DNA from: a virus
Length of the DNA: 33,358 bases
Strand: one strand, 5' to 3'
IMG/VR virus record: IMGVR_UViG_3300020470_000105
Span: 1 to 33,358 of that record
The position numbers and the translations under genes were made by a program. Positions 15,901 to 30,900 of this stretch are shown in pieces. The number at the start of each line of letters is the position of its first letter. Within the stretch, counting starts at the first letter, position 1. Below the pieces are notes generated by a model that saw nothing but the letters and a program-made list of their open reading frames with translations, was not told where the DNA came from and searched no databases.

Positions 15901-18900
15901 ATGTTATTGGTGGTCATACCAATACAAACTCTGCGAATCCATTTGATGCATTTATTGCATCAATTGATACTTCTGGTAATTTCTCAGTTAAGAGAAAACT
16001 TGCATCCACTGCTGGATCTGAAAAGATTACCGATTTACTTGTTAATGGTACAGATATATTCTTTGTTATGGAAACAGCAGCATCCTCAAATGCTACTGCT
16101 GTTAATGTTGCTATTGGTAAGGCAACTCTAGGTACAAGTGTTATTACTGTTGATTGGCTTAAAGAGATTAGTAATACTCTCTATTCATTCCTTGATACTA
16201 GTTTAGCAATTGATGAATTTAATGAATTATATGTAGTTTCTTCTTTAAGAATTAAATCTAATAATATTGATAGAGATAGTTTCTGGATTGGTAAATTTGC
16301 ATCTGATGGAGATTTGATATGGAATTATAGATATCTTGCTCCAGGAAGAGATGTTGTAACTGCTGATTCATGTAAAATCGATATTTTTGGTGATCTTAAC
16401 CTTGCATTTACTAGAACTAATAGTACAAACCAACAGAAGACAGTAGATACTGTTAAGGTTGGTTATGATGGAAAGATCAAGAATCATACAACAACTGATT
16501 TCACATTAAAGAATATTGAAGGTATTACTGTACATGCTATTGATGTAGATAATTCTGGTGATGTTCATGTATTTGGACAAACTAATTGGAATAGAAATGA
16601 GTTCTTATTCCCATTTACTAATGGATCTGAGAATACAGATACTACAGGACATTATACTCTTACATCAGTTGGACCAACTAATGCGATAACTTATACTGAT
16701 AATTATGCTAAGATTTTAGGATATAATCCTGCAGGTTCTAATTCCACTTGGGTTAATTCATATCTTCAAATAACTGCTGCTCAATTAGGTACAAAATTAG
16801 GTGATGATTGGACAATAGAGTTTTTCTTATATAAGAGTTCAACTGAGTCACAAACATTATCACAAACACAACAAACTTTACTTGGTATTGGTGGAGCACG
16901 AGATGCTACTGGTGGATTATGGTTAGGTTATGATATTGCCTCTGGTTCTTTAGATCTTGTTATTACTAATAGTTCTACACAACTTATAAACGGATCAGGA
17001 ACTTCTTCATCACAAACAACTATGTTTGCTAACAATAGTTGGCAAGCTATAGCATTAACTAAGGTTGGTAATGACTTTAAGGTATATGTTAATGGTATAC
17101 AGGTAATTGCTGGTAGTATATCTGGTACTTCACTTGGTAGTAAAGATCTATACTTTGGTAACCAAGTTGGTTTTGGTGCTGGTGCTACAGACTTTAATCA
17201 GGCATTTCAGGGTCAATTCTATATTGATCATCTAAGATTAAGAAATCGTGGTCTAGTACCTACAGTTCCTTCTGATATGGTATCTCTACCTCCTGTAGCA
17301 ACTTATGCTCTGGATTATGATTGGGTAGATGATGCATTCTTTACCACATATAACAATAGATATGATTATATTGATTATGTTGGTTGGGGTCTTAAAGTTG
17401 ATAAGAATGCTGATGCCTCAAGACTTGGTACAACTGCTCTAACAACTAATACACAGGTTGGATGGACTAGAACTGCAGTAACTCCTACAACAGGAACTGC
17501 ATTAACCATTTCTAATGTTGGTTATACTCTTGGGGAAGCTGGATTGCAGTCTCTTGACTTTGATGATTCAACTGTTACGATGAGTCAAGATACGGAGACT
17601 TTAACTTATGCTAATGATATTTGGAGTTCTAGGACTGCAACTGTTCCTTCTCCTGGTAGCCAGAAACTCAAGGTCTCTGCGGTAGTTAGAGATAGGTATT
17701 ACTTTAAAGTTACTAATACAGTTAAGATTGATAATATTCAAGAACTTACAATAAATCAAGCATTTAATTTTACTGTTGGTTCAAAACTTGTATTAAAGAC
17801 AGATGCAGATGCGTTTGTTAATAGTGGTTATATTATTAGAAAAGATAATACAAATAATAAATTATATCTTGCTGTTAATAATAATGATTGGGCTAACGAT
17901 TTAGATACTGGTGTTCTATCAACAGAACAGTTTAGTGAGCAAACTGCATATAAGATTGTTGGACCTATTCCTAATGATGTTAATGAAATTGTAGCATATA
18001 CATTTGCTCAAGTTAACAACACAACTCCTGGAACATTTGATATAGATTTAGATGACTATAATTTAGATGGTACTTATAATGCTGGTGGTGGACAAAATCT
18101 TGATAGCTTTGCTAGGTTTAAACCTTATGCTGACTTTGATTATTCTATAAGAATTGATGAAGTTGCTGGCGGATCACCTTATATTGTTGGATCTGTAGTT
18201 ACAATTGCATCTGGGGATATATCATATAATGCTTCTTATACAACTACTCAAATAACAAACTTAACTGGTGTATTGAAGATTACTTTAATCACTAATCTTA
18301 AGAAACGTCTTCAAGTTAGTGCAGTTGCTAATAGTGATGAAGTTTATGTAATTACTGGAACAAATCATTACCTTAATAAAGGTGAGATGGTTTATGTTGA
18401 TGGTAATCCATCTCAGGAAGTTAGTGGTACAGTATATGATGAATATGATGGTGCATTCCCTGTTGATACTGTAGTAAGTCCATTAGAATTTACCTATAAA
18501 TTACCACAAGCAGCAGTATCAACACCATCTACAACTCCTGCAACAGTTAATATATTTGTCAAGTCACCTGTCTTGAAGATGTATTATGGTCATCAGTATT
18601 TGTTTGACCTAAGTCACTCTTCATTAGTTGGTGGTAATCTATCATTTGCTAAGGATAACCTTTATAAGTTGGAGTATTCCTTTAACTCTATTGAAAGAGT
18701 TGGTACTCCTGGTATAACTGGTCAAGGTGTTCCTACTCCTTCTGTTAAGTTGAAAGTTGATGAAGATATTGTTACTAATATTTCATACTACTTCGATCCT
18801 TCTAGAACTGGTTCTACTTCTCCTGTTATTCCAGGAAGTTATCTTGATGTTGTAGATTCTCCATATAAGGGAACATTTACAATTAGTTCTACTGATGGTC

Positions 18901-21900
18901 AAACTATTACTACTGGACCTGATATATTCAAGTTCTTACTACAGAATGAACCAGAAGGAAATGCTGACGTATCTAGAACCACTTATAGCACAAGTTCTGA
19001 GAAAGCAGTTGGTTCTATTAGTGATATTAGAATTATTAATCCAGGTGGTTTCTATACGAAATTACCTATTGTTACTGATTTAGTATCAACAAGACAAATT
19101 GAAAGGGTACAAATTAATGATCCAGGAACTGAATATGCAGTCGGACAATATAATGCTGTTCCTATTGGGGGTAATGGTGAAGGTGGTTTAGTTGGTATTA
19201 CTGTTGCTGATGGAACTGATGATGATGGAAATACAATTCCAGGTCAGATTCAAGAAGTTGTAGTTACCTCTCCAGGTAAAGGATATACTGAAGCAACAAT
19301 TGATATTGAAGCAATACCTGGTATTCTTGGATCTGGATTAACTGGATCTGGTGCTGAATTGGTAGTTGTTATTCCACCATTCGGTACAGAAGCATCTATC
19401 TTCACTAAGGGTGATAAAGTTGGAAAAATCAAGAAACTTAAGAATAATAACTTTGGATATGATTATCCTCATGACTATACTTTACGTCCTGAAATTACGT
19501 TCCCAATCAACGCACAATTAACATCTACAAGTATACTTTCTAGTATTACAGTCACAAATCCAGGTTCTGGATATGCTACTGCACCTACTGTAGTTATTAC
19601 AGGTGGTGGTGGATCTGGTGCTACTGCTGAGGCAACTATTAAGAATGGTCGTATAGATGGTATTATTGTTAAGGAACCAGGTGCTGGATATTCTTCTACA
19701 CCTACAATCGCTTTGAGATCTGCATTTAACTATGTTGTTAACCTTGACTTAGGATTACTACAATTTGCTTATCCTCATGGTATTGTAAATGGTTCTGAAG
19801 TAACAGTTACTGTAACTGATACTGGAGATGGTGCAGATTTCCCACTTGCTGCTGGTGCAACTGGTAGATTGAATCCAACTACTACTTACTATGCTATTTC
19901 TGGTGCAGCAAATTCATTAGAAGATGATCAATTAAAACTTGCTATTACTGCACAAAACGCTGCTCTTGGAGATGGTCTTACATTTGTTAACGCTGGTACT
20001 GGTCGTCAGACAGTTCTTACTGAATCATTTGGTGGTGCTGCAACTGCAAATGTTATCACTTCTACATTCCTAGAAGGTGAATTAGTTTATCAAGGTGATA
20101 GTTTAGATGTTGCTACTGCAACTGGATATGTTTCTACAAACTCTGGTTGGCAGGTTGGACCTAGAATCCTTAAGATTGTAGATTATACTGGTGATTTTGC
20201 AAGTGGACAAAGACTAACAGGTGTTATTTCTAAGTCTTCTGGTATTATTAGTGACCTTAAAGTTGCTCGTGGTGTTCTTGAAATTGGTTCTATTACCAAA
20301 ACAACAGGTCAGTTTATCGATGATGTCGGTAAACCATCCGAAATTATTCAAAAGATTCAAGACTCCTATTATTATCAGGACTTCTCCTATGCTGTTAAGT
20401 CTGCTGTTTCTATTAGTGACTGGAAGGAAATTCTTGTTAAGAACGTTCACCCTGCATCATTTAAAGTATTTGGTGAGTTAAATCTTAACGAGTATGGATT
20501 AATTCCTAATAAAGAGACTTTCTTTGAGTTAACTAAGTCTGTTGAACTTGCTCAAGAAGCTATTGTTCCAAATATTCAGAACTTTGCTCTTGTTGAACCA
20601 ATTTACTCTGAATTTAATAATACTGAGGTATTATTCAGACAGAAGAGACTAACATCTTCTGAGAATATTCTAACTTCTGTTGTACAGAGATTGGATGATA
20701 TTTCTAACTTATTTGACGGTGAAAGGATTTCGTTCCCATTAACAGTTGATACTAATAACGTTGTTGCTAATGCTAATCAGTTAATGATTATATTGAATGG
20801 TGTTGTACAGAACCCAGGAACATCATTTACTATTCAACAGGATTCTATCGTTTTTGCTGAACCCCCACAACCTCCAGCAAGTGTTAAGTATGCAAATGTT
20901 ACTGTCTCTCAAATTAATACAGTTGACTTTACATTTACTAATCAGAGTGGTATTTTCCCAACTATGGGTCAAACATTAGCAGGTATTACCTCTGGTGCTA
21001 AATTGATTGTAACTACTGTTGTTGGTGATACTATATCTGGATATATTAGTGAAGGTACATTTGTTATTGGTGAATTATGTACTGTTACTGCGACTGGATT
21101 CTCTGCTACTTTAGCAACAAATACTCCAGTTACTAATATTGGATTATTCAGTTTTGGTGAAAACATTACCAACTTTACTAAGGATACTGCGAAAGTTGAA
21201 AGAATTAACTTAGCAACAGGTCAAGAAACACCTATTGCTAAATTACGTTATGCTGTTGGTTCATCTACTACTGCTTTTGAGGTAGTTCCTTATACTGGTG
21301 CTGAAGCACCTCTTCCTGCAAATACATTTGTACCTACTAAGCAATATCAGTTTGGATCAGAAATCTTCTTAGTTAACACTGTAACTGATGGAACAGAATC
21401 TACAACTTTAGGTGTTACTAGAGGAGAATTAGGAACACAAGCTGTTGGTCAACAAGAAGATACTCCTGTTTATGGTACTGATATATTAGTTACTGATAAA
21501 TTAACATTAAGTAAGACTGCTGGTACTTATCAGTCTACTCCTGGATTGTTTGATATTCAGTTAAATGATGTTATTATCGGTGCTAGTTCTGGTGTTGTTG
21601 CAAGAGTTACTGCTACAAGTGCTTATCAAGATCCTGTAACTAATGAGTTTATTAGTCAGGTTAATATTTCTGAAGGTTCTTCATTCTTCGGTTTACTATT
21701 CAATAGAATCACCTCTCAATCATATCCAAACGTTGTTTTGGATGATATTTCACAATCTCAAGTAAGTATTGTTGATTTTACTGATAATGCTACTGCTTTT
21801 GATTCAAGTTTCCCTTCTAATGAGCAACTTAATAACTATATTATTCCTTTTGATAATCAAGTAGGAACATTAGTTCAAGATGAATTTATTCGTAATTATA

Positions 21901-24900
21901 AAGTTGAATATGGTAATAATGTTGGTGAATTTGTTGCTGGAGAAGATGGTAAAGTAAGAAAATTATCATTTACTGGTCAGACTGGTAGTGGATTCTTTAA
22001 TACTGGACAGAGAATTAGAACCTTAGATACTAAAGCTGAAGTTATTGGATTTAATCAAGCACGTAGTATTGTATATCTTGGTAAGATTGGTAGATCTAAG
22101 GCAAATGGTCAAGATTATCATATAATTTCATTCAACGGGCAATCACAATTAGATACTGCACAGAAGAAATTTGGAACAGCATCGTTATTACTTGATGGTG
22201 CAAATGATTATCTCTCTATTCCAACTTCAACTGAATTTGGATTTGGGACTGGTGCATGGACTATTGAGTTCTATTTCCGTCCTACTAGTGTAACTGGTAC
22301 TCAAGTTCTTGTTGATCTTAGAACTACAGCTACTGAATTATCACCTTTAATAAGAACAGATGGTACAGGATTGGAGTTCCATGTTAATGGATCTGATGTA
22401 ATTACTGGTGGTACAGTTGCTGTTGATACTTGGTATCATCTTGCTGTTTCTAAATCTGGTTCAACTACTAAGATGTTCCTTAATGGAGTTCAAGTAGGAA
22501 GTGATTGGTCTGATAGTAGTAATTATGGCACTACAAAACCAGTTAATATTGGTGCTGATTATCAAGCATTAACTGCATTTAATGGTCATATTGATGAATT
22601 AAGAATCTCAAATTCTGCTAGATATACTTCTGCATTTACTCCTGTAAATGGTGTTCATCAAGGAGATGCTAATACAAAACTATTAGTTCATTTTGATGGT
22701 GTAGATGCCCAAGTTTGGACAGAAGATTGGTCTGGAACTGAATCCTTTACTGCTGGAGAATTCTTTAATAATGATGCTATTCTTGAGACTTCACGTATTG
22801 CTGGTGCTCATATTTACAACGGTGGTACTGCGACTAATGCTATTACGATAACTGCTGGTAGTGTTCAGAAGGATGTAACTGCTGCAACTTATAATCCAGT
22901 AACAGGTTCTTTAGAACTTACTATTGGATCTCATAGTTATACAACTAGTGATACATTAAAAATTGCTGCTGGTTCTCTATCATTTACTTGCAGTAAGGAT
23001 AATCATACTACTTCACATACTTATCCTCGTACAACAGATCCTGCATATGATACTACTTTAGCAATTGTTTCTGTAACTAGTACAACACTTACAGTTAATG
23101 TTGGAGTTGCTGGAGATCCTAAAGGATTTGATGGTGATTCTCAAAGGTATTATGATGCTGCTAATCTAATTTTAGATAACAAAGATTATATTGCTAAGGA
23201 AGTAGTATTTTTAGCAGAGAAGAAATTCCCTGCACTTGCTGTTCCTGGTGGAAGTGTAAACTGTGAAGATGATGTTAAAGATATTCTTGATGCTCTTGTT
23301 ACTGATATACGTAATGGTGCTAATGAAAAGATGTGGGATGCATCAGCACTTTATGTTGATAGATCAGATACAAATAATGTTAAACTCAATCATGTTGAAA
23401 CTGAAATTACAGAAACTATTTGGGTTTATGATAAGGTAGATCAAATCTTAGAGTATATTGTTACTAATAGTCTTTGGGATACTCAAGGAAATCATGGATT
23501 AACACAGAAGACTGATACTTCTATTACAGATTCTTATAATCCTGCAGGTGTTCATACTTTTGTAAGTGGTGTAACTAATGCCATTACTCCTAGTGTTGGT
23601 AGTGCTGTTACAGCAGCTGCTGGAACAACTTATGATGGTGCAACTGGTAACTTAGTAATAGAAATCGGATCACATAGTTTAACAACTTCTAACACAGTCA
23701 CTATTGCTGATGGTGGTATAACCTTTACTTGTGATGCTGATAATCATACTACACAACATGCATATCCAAGACCAACTGATCCTGCATCTGGAACAGCACT
23801 TGCTATTACTGCAGAAACTGCTACTACAATTACAGTTAATGTTGGTGTAGCAGATCGTCGTAAGATAACTCCTACTGGAGCAACATATGATGCTGCCACA
23901 GGTGATCTTACAATTACTAAAGCATCTCATGGATTGATTGGTCCTACTTCTCTTACTGCAACAGGTGCAACATATAATGCTGAAACTGGTGTATTAGTAC
24001 TTACATCTAATGGACATGGATTAATTAATGGTGATAAGGTTCAACTTGAAGACGAATCTTTAACATTTACTTGTTCTATGGATCAATATAGATCTGAGCA
24101 TAAGTATCCAAGATCTTCAGATGAAGCAAGTAGTGGATGGTTAACAGTTTCTAATGTTCAAACAAATACTTTTGAAGTTAATGTTGGTAAATCTCCTGCA
24201 ATTGCATTCTCACCAACTACTGCTACCTATGACGGTGATAGTGGACATTTAGTATTAGATATTGGAAAGCATAATCTTAGAGCTGGTACTAACGTTAGAA
24301 TAGCAAAAGAATCGCTATCCTTCACTTGTGATATGGATGGTAATTATAGTACTAAGAAATATCCAAGAGTAACTGATCCTGTATATGGTGACACCTTACC
24401 TATTCTTTATGAAGGAAGTCGTCATACTGTAACAGGTGCATCATATACACCTACAAATGGTAAGATGGTGATTACTGCAGGTAGACAGTTAAGTCCTACT
24501 AATGCAGCATTCAATCCATCAACAGGTATGTTGACATTAACAGTACCTAATCATGGTATACCTGCTAATGATAAAGTTAAGATAATTGATGATTCATTAA
24601 TCTTTACTTGCTCTATGGATGACCATAGTAGTGAGCATAGTTATCCAAGATCTACAGATCCTAAGAGTGATGATTGGATAACTGTAGTTAATGTAACTAC
24701 AAATACATTTGATGTAAATGTTGGTGCAACACCTCTAGAACACTTTAAACCTAGTGCAGCAACTTATAATCCTGCTACAGGTGATTTGGTTCTAACAATT
24801 GGTAATCATACATTATCAGTTGGTGAGGGTATTAGACTTGCTGAGGAATCTTTAATCTTTACTTGTGATTATAATAGTGATGGTAATTCTACTCAGAAGA

Positions 24901-27900
24901 AATATCCAAGAGCAAGTGGTGAAAATGGTACTGCTGGAGGAGCAGATAATAATACAGGAACTCCTGATCCAGCATATGATACTTCAGTTTATATTACTGC
25001 AGTAACTGGAACAACAATTACAGTTAATGTAGGAACTTCGTCTGATACTACTGCACATACCTTTGTTGCTGCTACAGATTTAACACCTACTAATGGTGCA
25101 TACAACCCAACTACGGGTGTTATGACTTTGACTGCTAATGGTCATGGAATGAAGAATGGTGATTATGTTAAGATTGCTGATGGTGCTGTAACCTTTAGTT
25201 GTGCCTTTGGTGGTGCATCAGGTTCTTCTGCACAAAAGGCATATCCAAGATCAACCGATCCAATTAGCGGTAAGTGGGTTATAATTTCAGGTGTAACTAC
25301 TAACACATTTGATGTTCAAGTTTTAGCATCTGCTCCTTCTACAAATACCGATACTCATACTTGGGTTTCTGGTGTTGCTAATAGTATTCAAAGAGCAGTA
25401 GTTCAAGGTGGTGGTAATTATACACACATCTTTAAATATGCTAAACCTAATAGTGTTACCTATCAAAAGCATGGATTCTCTAATGGTGAGAGAGTAAGAA
25501 TTGTTGATGATTCTCTAACATTTACATGCCTTAAAGATAATAATATAACATATCATTCTTATCCTCGTGCTGGAACTGATCCTTTCTCTGGTAGATTATT
25601 AGACATTTCAAATGTAACTGATACTACTTTTGAGGTTAATGTTGGAGTCTCTCCTGATACATCTACACATACATTTAAATCAGCAGCTCCTGGTGGATTA
25701 ATTCATAAAGATAATACAGTTACTATAGATGTAGGTAAAGCACCTTTACAAGGATATGATATATCTAATGCGACATATGATCCTTCAAATGGTAATCTTG
25801 TACTTACAGTTGGTACTCATAACTTAACTGCAGGTGAAGGTGTTAAACTTCTAAATGAAGCAGTTACATTTACTTGTGATCAAGATAGTGATGTATCAGA
25901 GCATTCATATCCAAGAACAACTATTGATACTCATACAGCAGGTAGTGGTACTGGATATAACCCTGCTACAGGTGTATTGACTATTGTTACTACATCTGCT
26001 CATGGAATGCAGACTGGAGATTGGGTTAAATTTGCTGACAACTCGTTAACATTTACTTGCTCTAAAGATGGTGGATCTACTGAACATCAGTATCCAAGAT
26101 CTACTGATCCAGTTAGCGGTCAATGGATTCAAGCAACTGTAACTAATACAACTACATTTACAGTAGATGTATTGCAAGGTACAATATCTACACAACAACA
26201 TACTCATACATGGGTATCAGCAACTACTGATGGCATTAGTCAGAAACGTGATTTGTCTTATGATCAGACAATAGCAATTGCTTCTGTTGGTAGTACTAAT
26301 AAAACCGCATCTGGTGCAACATATAATCCTACAACTGGTGTATTAACAATCACTTCTAACGGTCATGGAATAAGTGGTGCTACTGAGCATACAACAACTG
26401 CTGCAACATATGCTCCTAAGACAGGAAAATTAACTTTAACTATTGCTTCTCATGGATTTAATAATGGAGATAGAATAAGAGTTAAAGCAAATTCATTAAC
26501 ATTTAGATGTGCTAAAGATGATTATGCAACTGTTCATACATATCCTCGTGCAACTGATCCAGTAAGTAATAAGTGGTTGACTATATCTGGAGTAACAACT
26601 AATACTTTTGATGTTAATGTTGGTTTATCTCAAGATATTTCTACTCACGAATTCATATCTGCTACTAGTAATGGAATTGAAAGAGCAGTAGGATCAGTTA
26701 AATTGGACGCTGATTCATTATCATTCACTTGTACTATGGATGGTAATAGTCAGACTAAGACATATCCAAGATCTACTGATCCAGTTAGTCAACAATGGGT
26801 TCCCATTACAAATAGTCAAACAAATACATTTGATATTTTTGTTGGTACAACTTCATTCGGTAACTTTGCTCATACTTATGTTACTGCTTCATCCAACGGT
26901 ATTAAGGTTCAAGATGGAACTATTACTTTAAATGTTGGAACTTCTTCCAATACAACTACTCATGCATTTGTAAGGGCAAAAACTGCTGCTTTAAGAACAG
27001 GTGGTCTTTATACACATACATTTGTTCCAACATCTGCTATGACAGTAACAGATGGTGCATATAACCCAACTACAGGTGTTATGACCTTAACTGTTGCTGG
27101 TCATGGAATGGAAGATGGTGATGTAGTTAAGATGGCAGATGGATCTATAGTCTTTAGTTGCGGTTTCGGTGGTGCTTCTGGTACTGCTGCACAGAAAGCA
27201 TATCCAAGATCTACTGACCCTGCGAGTGGTAAGTGGATGGTAATCTCTGGTGTAACCAATAATACATTTGATGTTCAGGTTTTAGATAATGCTCCTTCCA
27301 CCAATACTGATGCACATACATTCGTATCTGCTACTGCTAATGGTGTTACTAGAGGTGTTCTTCAGACTGGTGGTAATTATACACATGCCTTTAGATCTGC
27401 TGTAGCAAATGGTATTAAGAAGCAAGGAAAAGCAATTTCCTTTATTCCTGATGGATTAACATTCACATGTGGTCTTGATGGTGGTTCTACAACTCACACA
27501 TATCCTCGTAAGACTGATCCTGCTTATAATGCTGCTTTAGAAATTACTAAGTATGATACCAATACATTTACAGTAAATGTTGGTAAATCTCTTGCTGATA
27601 CTATCAATACTCCATATACACCAACTACTGCAACTTATAATCCTTCAACTGGTGATTTAGTTCTTAAGATTCCTGGACATTCTTTAACAACATCTGATAA
27701 AGTAACAATTGATAGTGAGTCTTTAGGATTTACATGTACGATGGATAATGGACAATCTACTAAGTTCTATCCTCGTTCTGGTCATGATACACGTGCTGCT
27801 GATAGACCTCTTACTATTACTGCAGTTTCTGCACAGGGTACTCCTGATGCTGATAAGACAATTACAATTAATGTCGGTGCTGCTCAAGCAAACGCACAGT

Positions 27901-30900
27901 TCACTCCTTCTGCAGCAACTTATGATGCAGAGACTGGAGATATGACATTAACTATTGGTCAACATGGTATTCGTGTTGGATCAAATATTACTATTGCAGA
28001 TAATGGATTAACTTTCAACTGCACAATGGATGGAGGATCTTCTAATAAGACATATCCTCGTGCAGCTGATCCTTATGGTGGACTTAAGTCTATCCCTGTT
28101 ACTCATGTAGGACATAACCATCATACTATAGAAGGTGCATCATATACACCTGCTACAGGTGTGATGCAATTCACAATTACTGGTCATGGATTCTCTAATG
28201 GAGATTATGTTCAGATTGTTGATGGATCTCTTACTATGAGATGTGGACTAGATGGTAATACCACAGATCATGCATATCCTCGTGCTGGATATGACTTCCC
28301 AAGTGGCAGATGGTTAATTGTTTCTAACGTTGCAACTAATACTTTTGAAGTTAATGTTGGTATATCTCAAGATACTTCTACTCATGTATTCAAAGCTGCA
28401 GCTACTAAAGGTCTTCGTAGACAAACTGGTGTAATTACAGTTAATGTTGGTGCTTCACCAATTAAGGGATATGATGTTTCTGCTGCTACATATGATCCTG
28501 CAACAGGTGTTTTAGTTCTAACTATTGGTAATCATAATCTTACAGTAGGTACGAGTGTAAGAATTGCGAATAATTCATTAGTATTCAAGTGTGCTCAAAA
28601 CTCATCTGTAACAAAGACATATCCTCGTGCTAATGGTCAAGATGGTGCAACTGCTGATGATCCAGCATATAACGATGCTGTTGCTATTACTGCAGTAACT
28701 GGTAATACAATTACTTTAAATGTTGGTACATCTTCTAATACTACTGCACATACTTTCCAAAACGCTAATAACACATATCAACCAACTGCAGTTGCTTATA
28801 ATCCAACTACAGGTGTTATGACTATTACTATTGCTGGTCATGGATTTGTTAATGGAGAGCATATTAAAATTACTGATAATTCACTTACATTTACATGTGC
28901 TAAGGATGTTAATGCAACTCAACACACATATCCTCGTGTAACCGATCCTGTAAGTGGTAAGTGGTTGGTAATCTCTGGTGTAACTACAGACACATTTAAT
29001 GTTCAAGTTTTGGATTCTGTTCCTTCAACTAACGTTAGTGCTCATGCATTCGTAAGTGCAACAACTGATGCAATTAAGAGATCAGTTATAAGCACAGGTG
29101 GTGATTATGCACATACATTCGTAACTGCTGCTTCTAATTGTGTATCATATAAACCACAAGAGGCACATACATTTGTAAGTGCTGGATATGGTTGTGTTAG
29201 GTTGATCCGTAATACTCACACATTTGGAACTCCAACAGCAAATTCTATCATAGTCTTAGATTATAAAACTAATGATTGTATAGATGTACAAACAACTTGT
29301 GAGAATCTAATTAATATCCTTACTGATACTTTATCTGCTGCTAATGCTGCTACTCCTACAGATCATCTAGGAAGTCTTACTAAGATTGCTCCTGCACATG
29401 GATTCCTTGGTGGTCAAGTTGCTAGTTATAGGGAAGTTCCTTTCCCAATTTCTTATCATGATAGTGCTAATGATATAATCTATACGACTCAAATTGATGC
29501 TGATACACAGTATAGATTCCGTGATGCTGCTAATTTAATTCGTAAGAATGCTGGTCCTATTGTAGATAAGGCATCTGCTGATATGCTTCTTAGATATCCA
29601 GATCTTGTTTTGGATATGCCAAGAAACCAAGGTGGTGTAAGTACTAATGGTACTTTACAATGTAAGACTGACCTATCCCTACTTCTTGAAGAATTCTGTA
29701 AGGATATTGAAAATGGTGGCAATTTCCATACTGTTAATGTTTCTAAGTTCTATCTTGGTGTAAATGACGTATTATTACACATAAGATTACAGGTATTCCA
29801 GTCTGTTTATGCTCATGAACGTCTTGCATATTACATGAAGCAAGCAATCACTGGAGATCTTGTAGCTGGTTCTACCGATGATGTTATTATTAGTGATTGG
29901 GGTATTACAAATGATGCTGGTGGATGTGCAAACGTTAAGACTGCTATCGATACTTTAATCACTACACTTAATGATATTATTGCTCCAACTGATAATGACT
30001 TTAAGATTGCTGCTGATAGACTTTATTTCAACAGAAAATGGGTATCAGAAGAGGCTACTGGTGCAACAACTAATGAATTTACATATAACTTAGGTGGTAC
30101 AGATTATCAAGCATTTACTTATCCTACTCAATCAGGCGGTGGTCAGGGTGGATCTGGTGAGGTTGTTTGTCAGAGAGACCTTAGATTTATCATAGAAGGT
30201 ATTATTTCCGACTTACAAACAGGTGGTAATAATAGTACTATTACTGCTATGAATAACTATCTTACTGCTACTAAACAAATTAGTTCAGTAGAGAAAGAAC
30301 TTCTACCAACAACATGGGCAATAGAACATATTAAGTTCTTAGCTAGTAAAGCAATCCAAAACCTTGCTTATTCTAGTACTGAATCTGTTACTGGTCAGCA
30401 GTATCAGGCACAATATACCACAACACCTGCTTGGAGGGATTCTGAAAATCCTACAACCATTAGTAATGTAGTTACTAGGATGGAGCAATTAGTTGATATT
30501 GCTGTTGATATGCTTGCTCCTGGAAGTCTAGTATCCAGAAAGGCTGGTAAGAACATTCTTTATAATGCAAATTACTATAAAGAAGAGATAACAACTGTTG
30601 TTAATGCACAATTTGGTTCTGGATCTTGGGTTTATAATGACTTTGTTGATGATATCATCATTAATAATTTACATGATTTGGTTACAACTGATGTTACTGA
30701 TAAAACTTTAGGATATGAAATTACACTTTCTAGTGTAGTTCTTAACTTTAAAGTTGGTGAGCAAGTAAATTCTAGTGGTGGTGGATATGCAACTGTTCTT
30801 GAATTTAATGAAGAGAATAATTTCTTTGTTGTTGGTCCATTTACAGGAACTGCATGGAAAGGTGGAGATACTTTAGAAGGAACTACATCTGGTGCTGTAG

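Noticed and set aside
23679-23930. A Cys/Ser-rich minus-strand frame that looks like a small cysteine-rich protein
   Set aside because: The cysteines come from reading ACA/GCA-rich repeat DNA in reverse. It overlaps the verified giant frame completely and does not resemble a family.
22800-29190. The repeated DNA as a CRISPR array or tandem nucleotide repeat
   Set aside because: Unit spacing varies from 183 to 741 bases, units are not identical at DNA level, and all similarity is at protein level in one frame.
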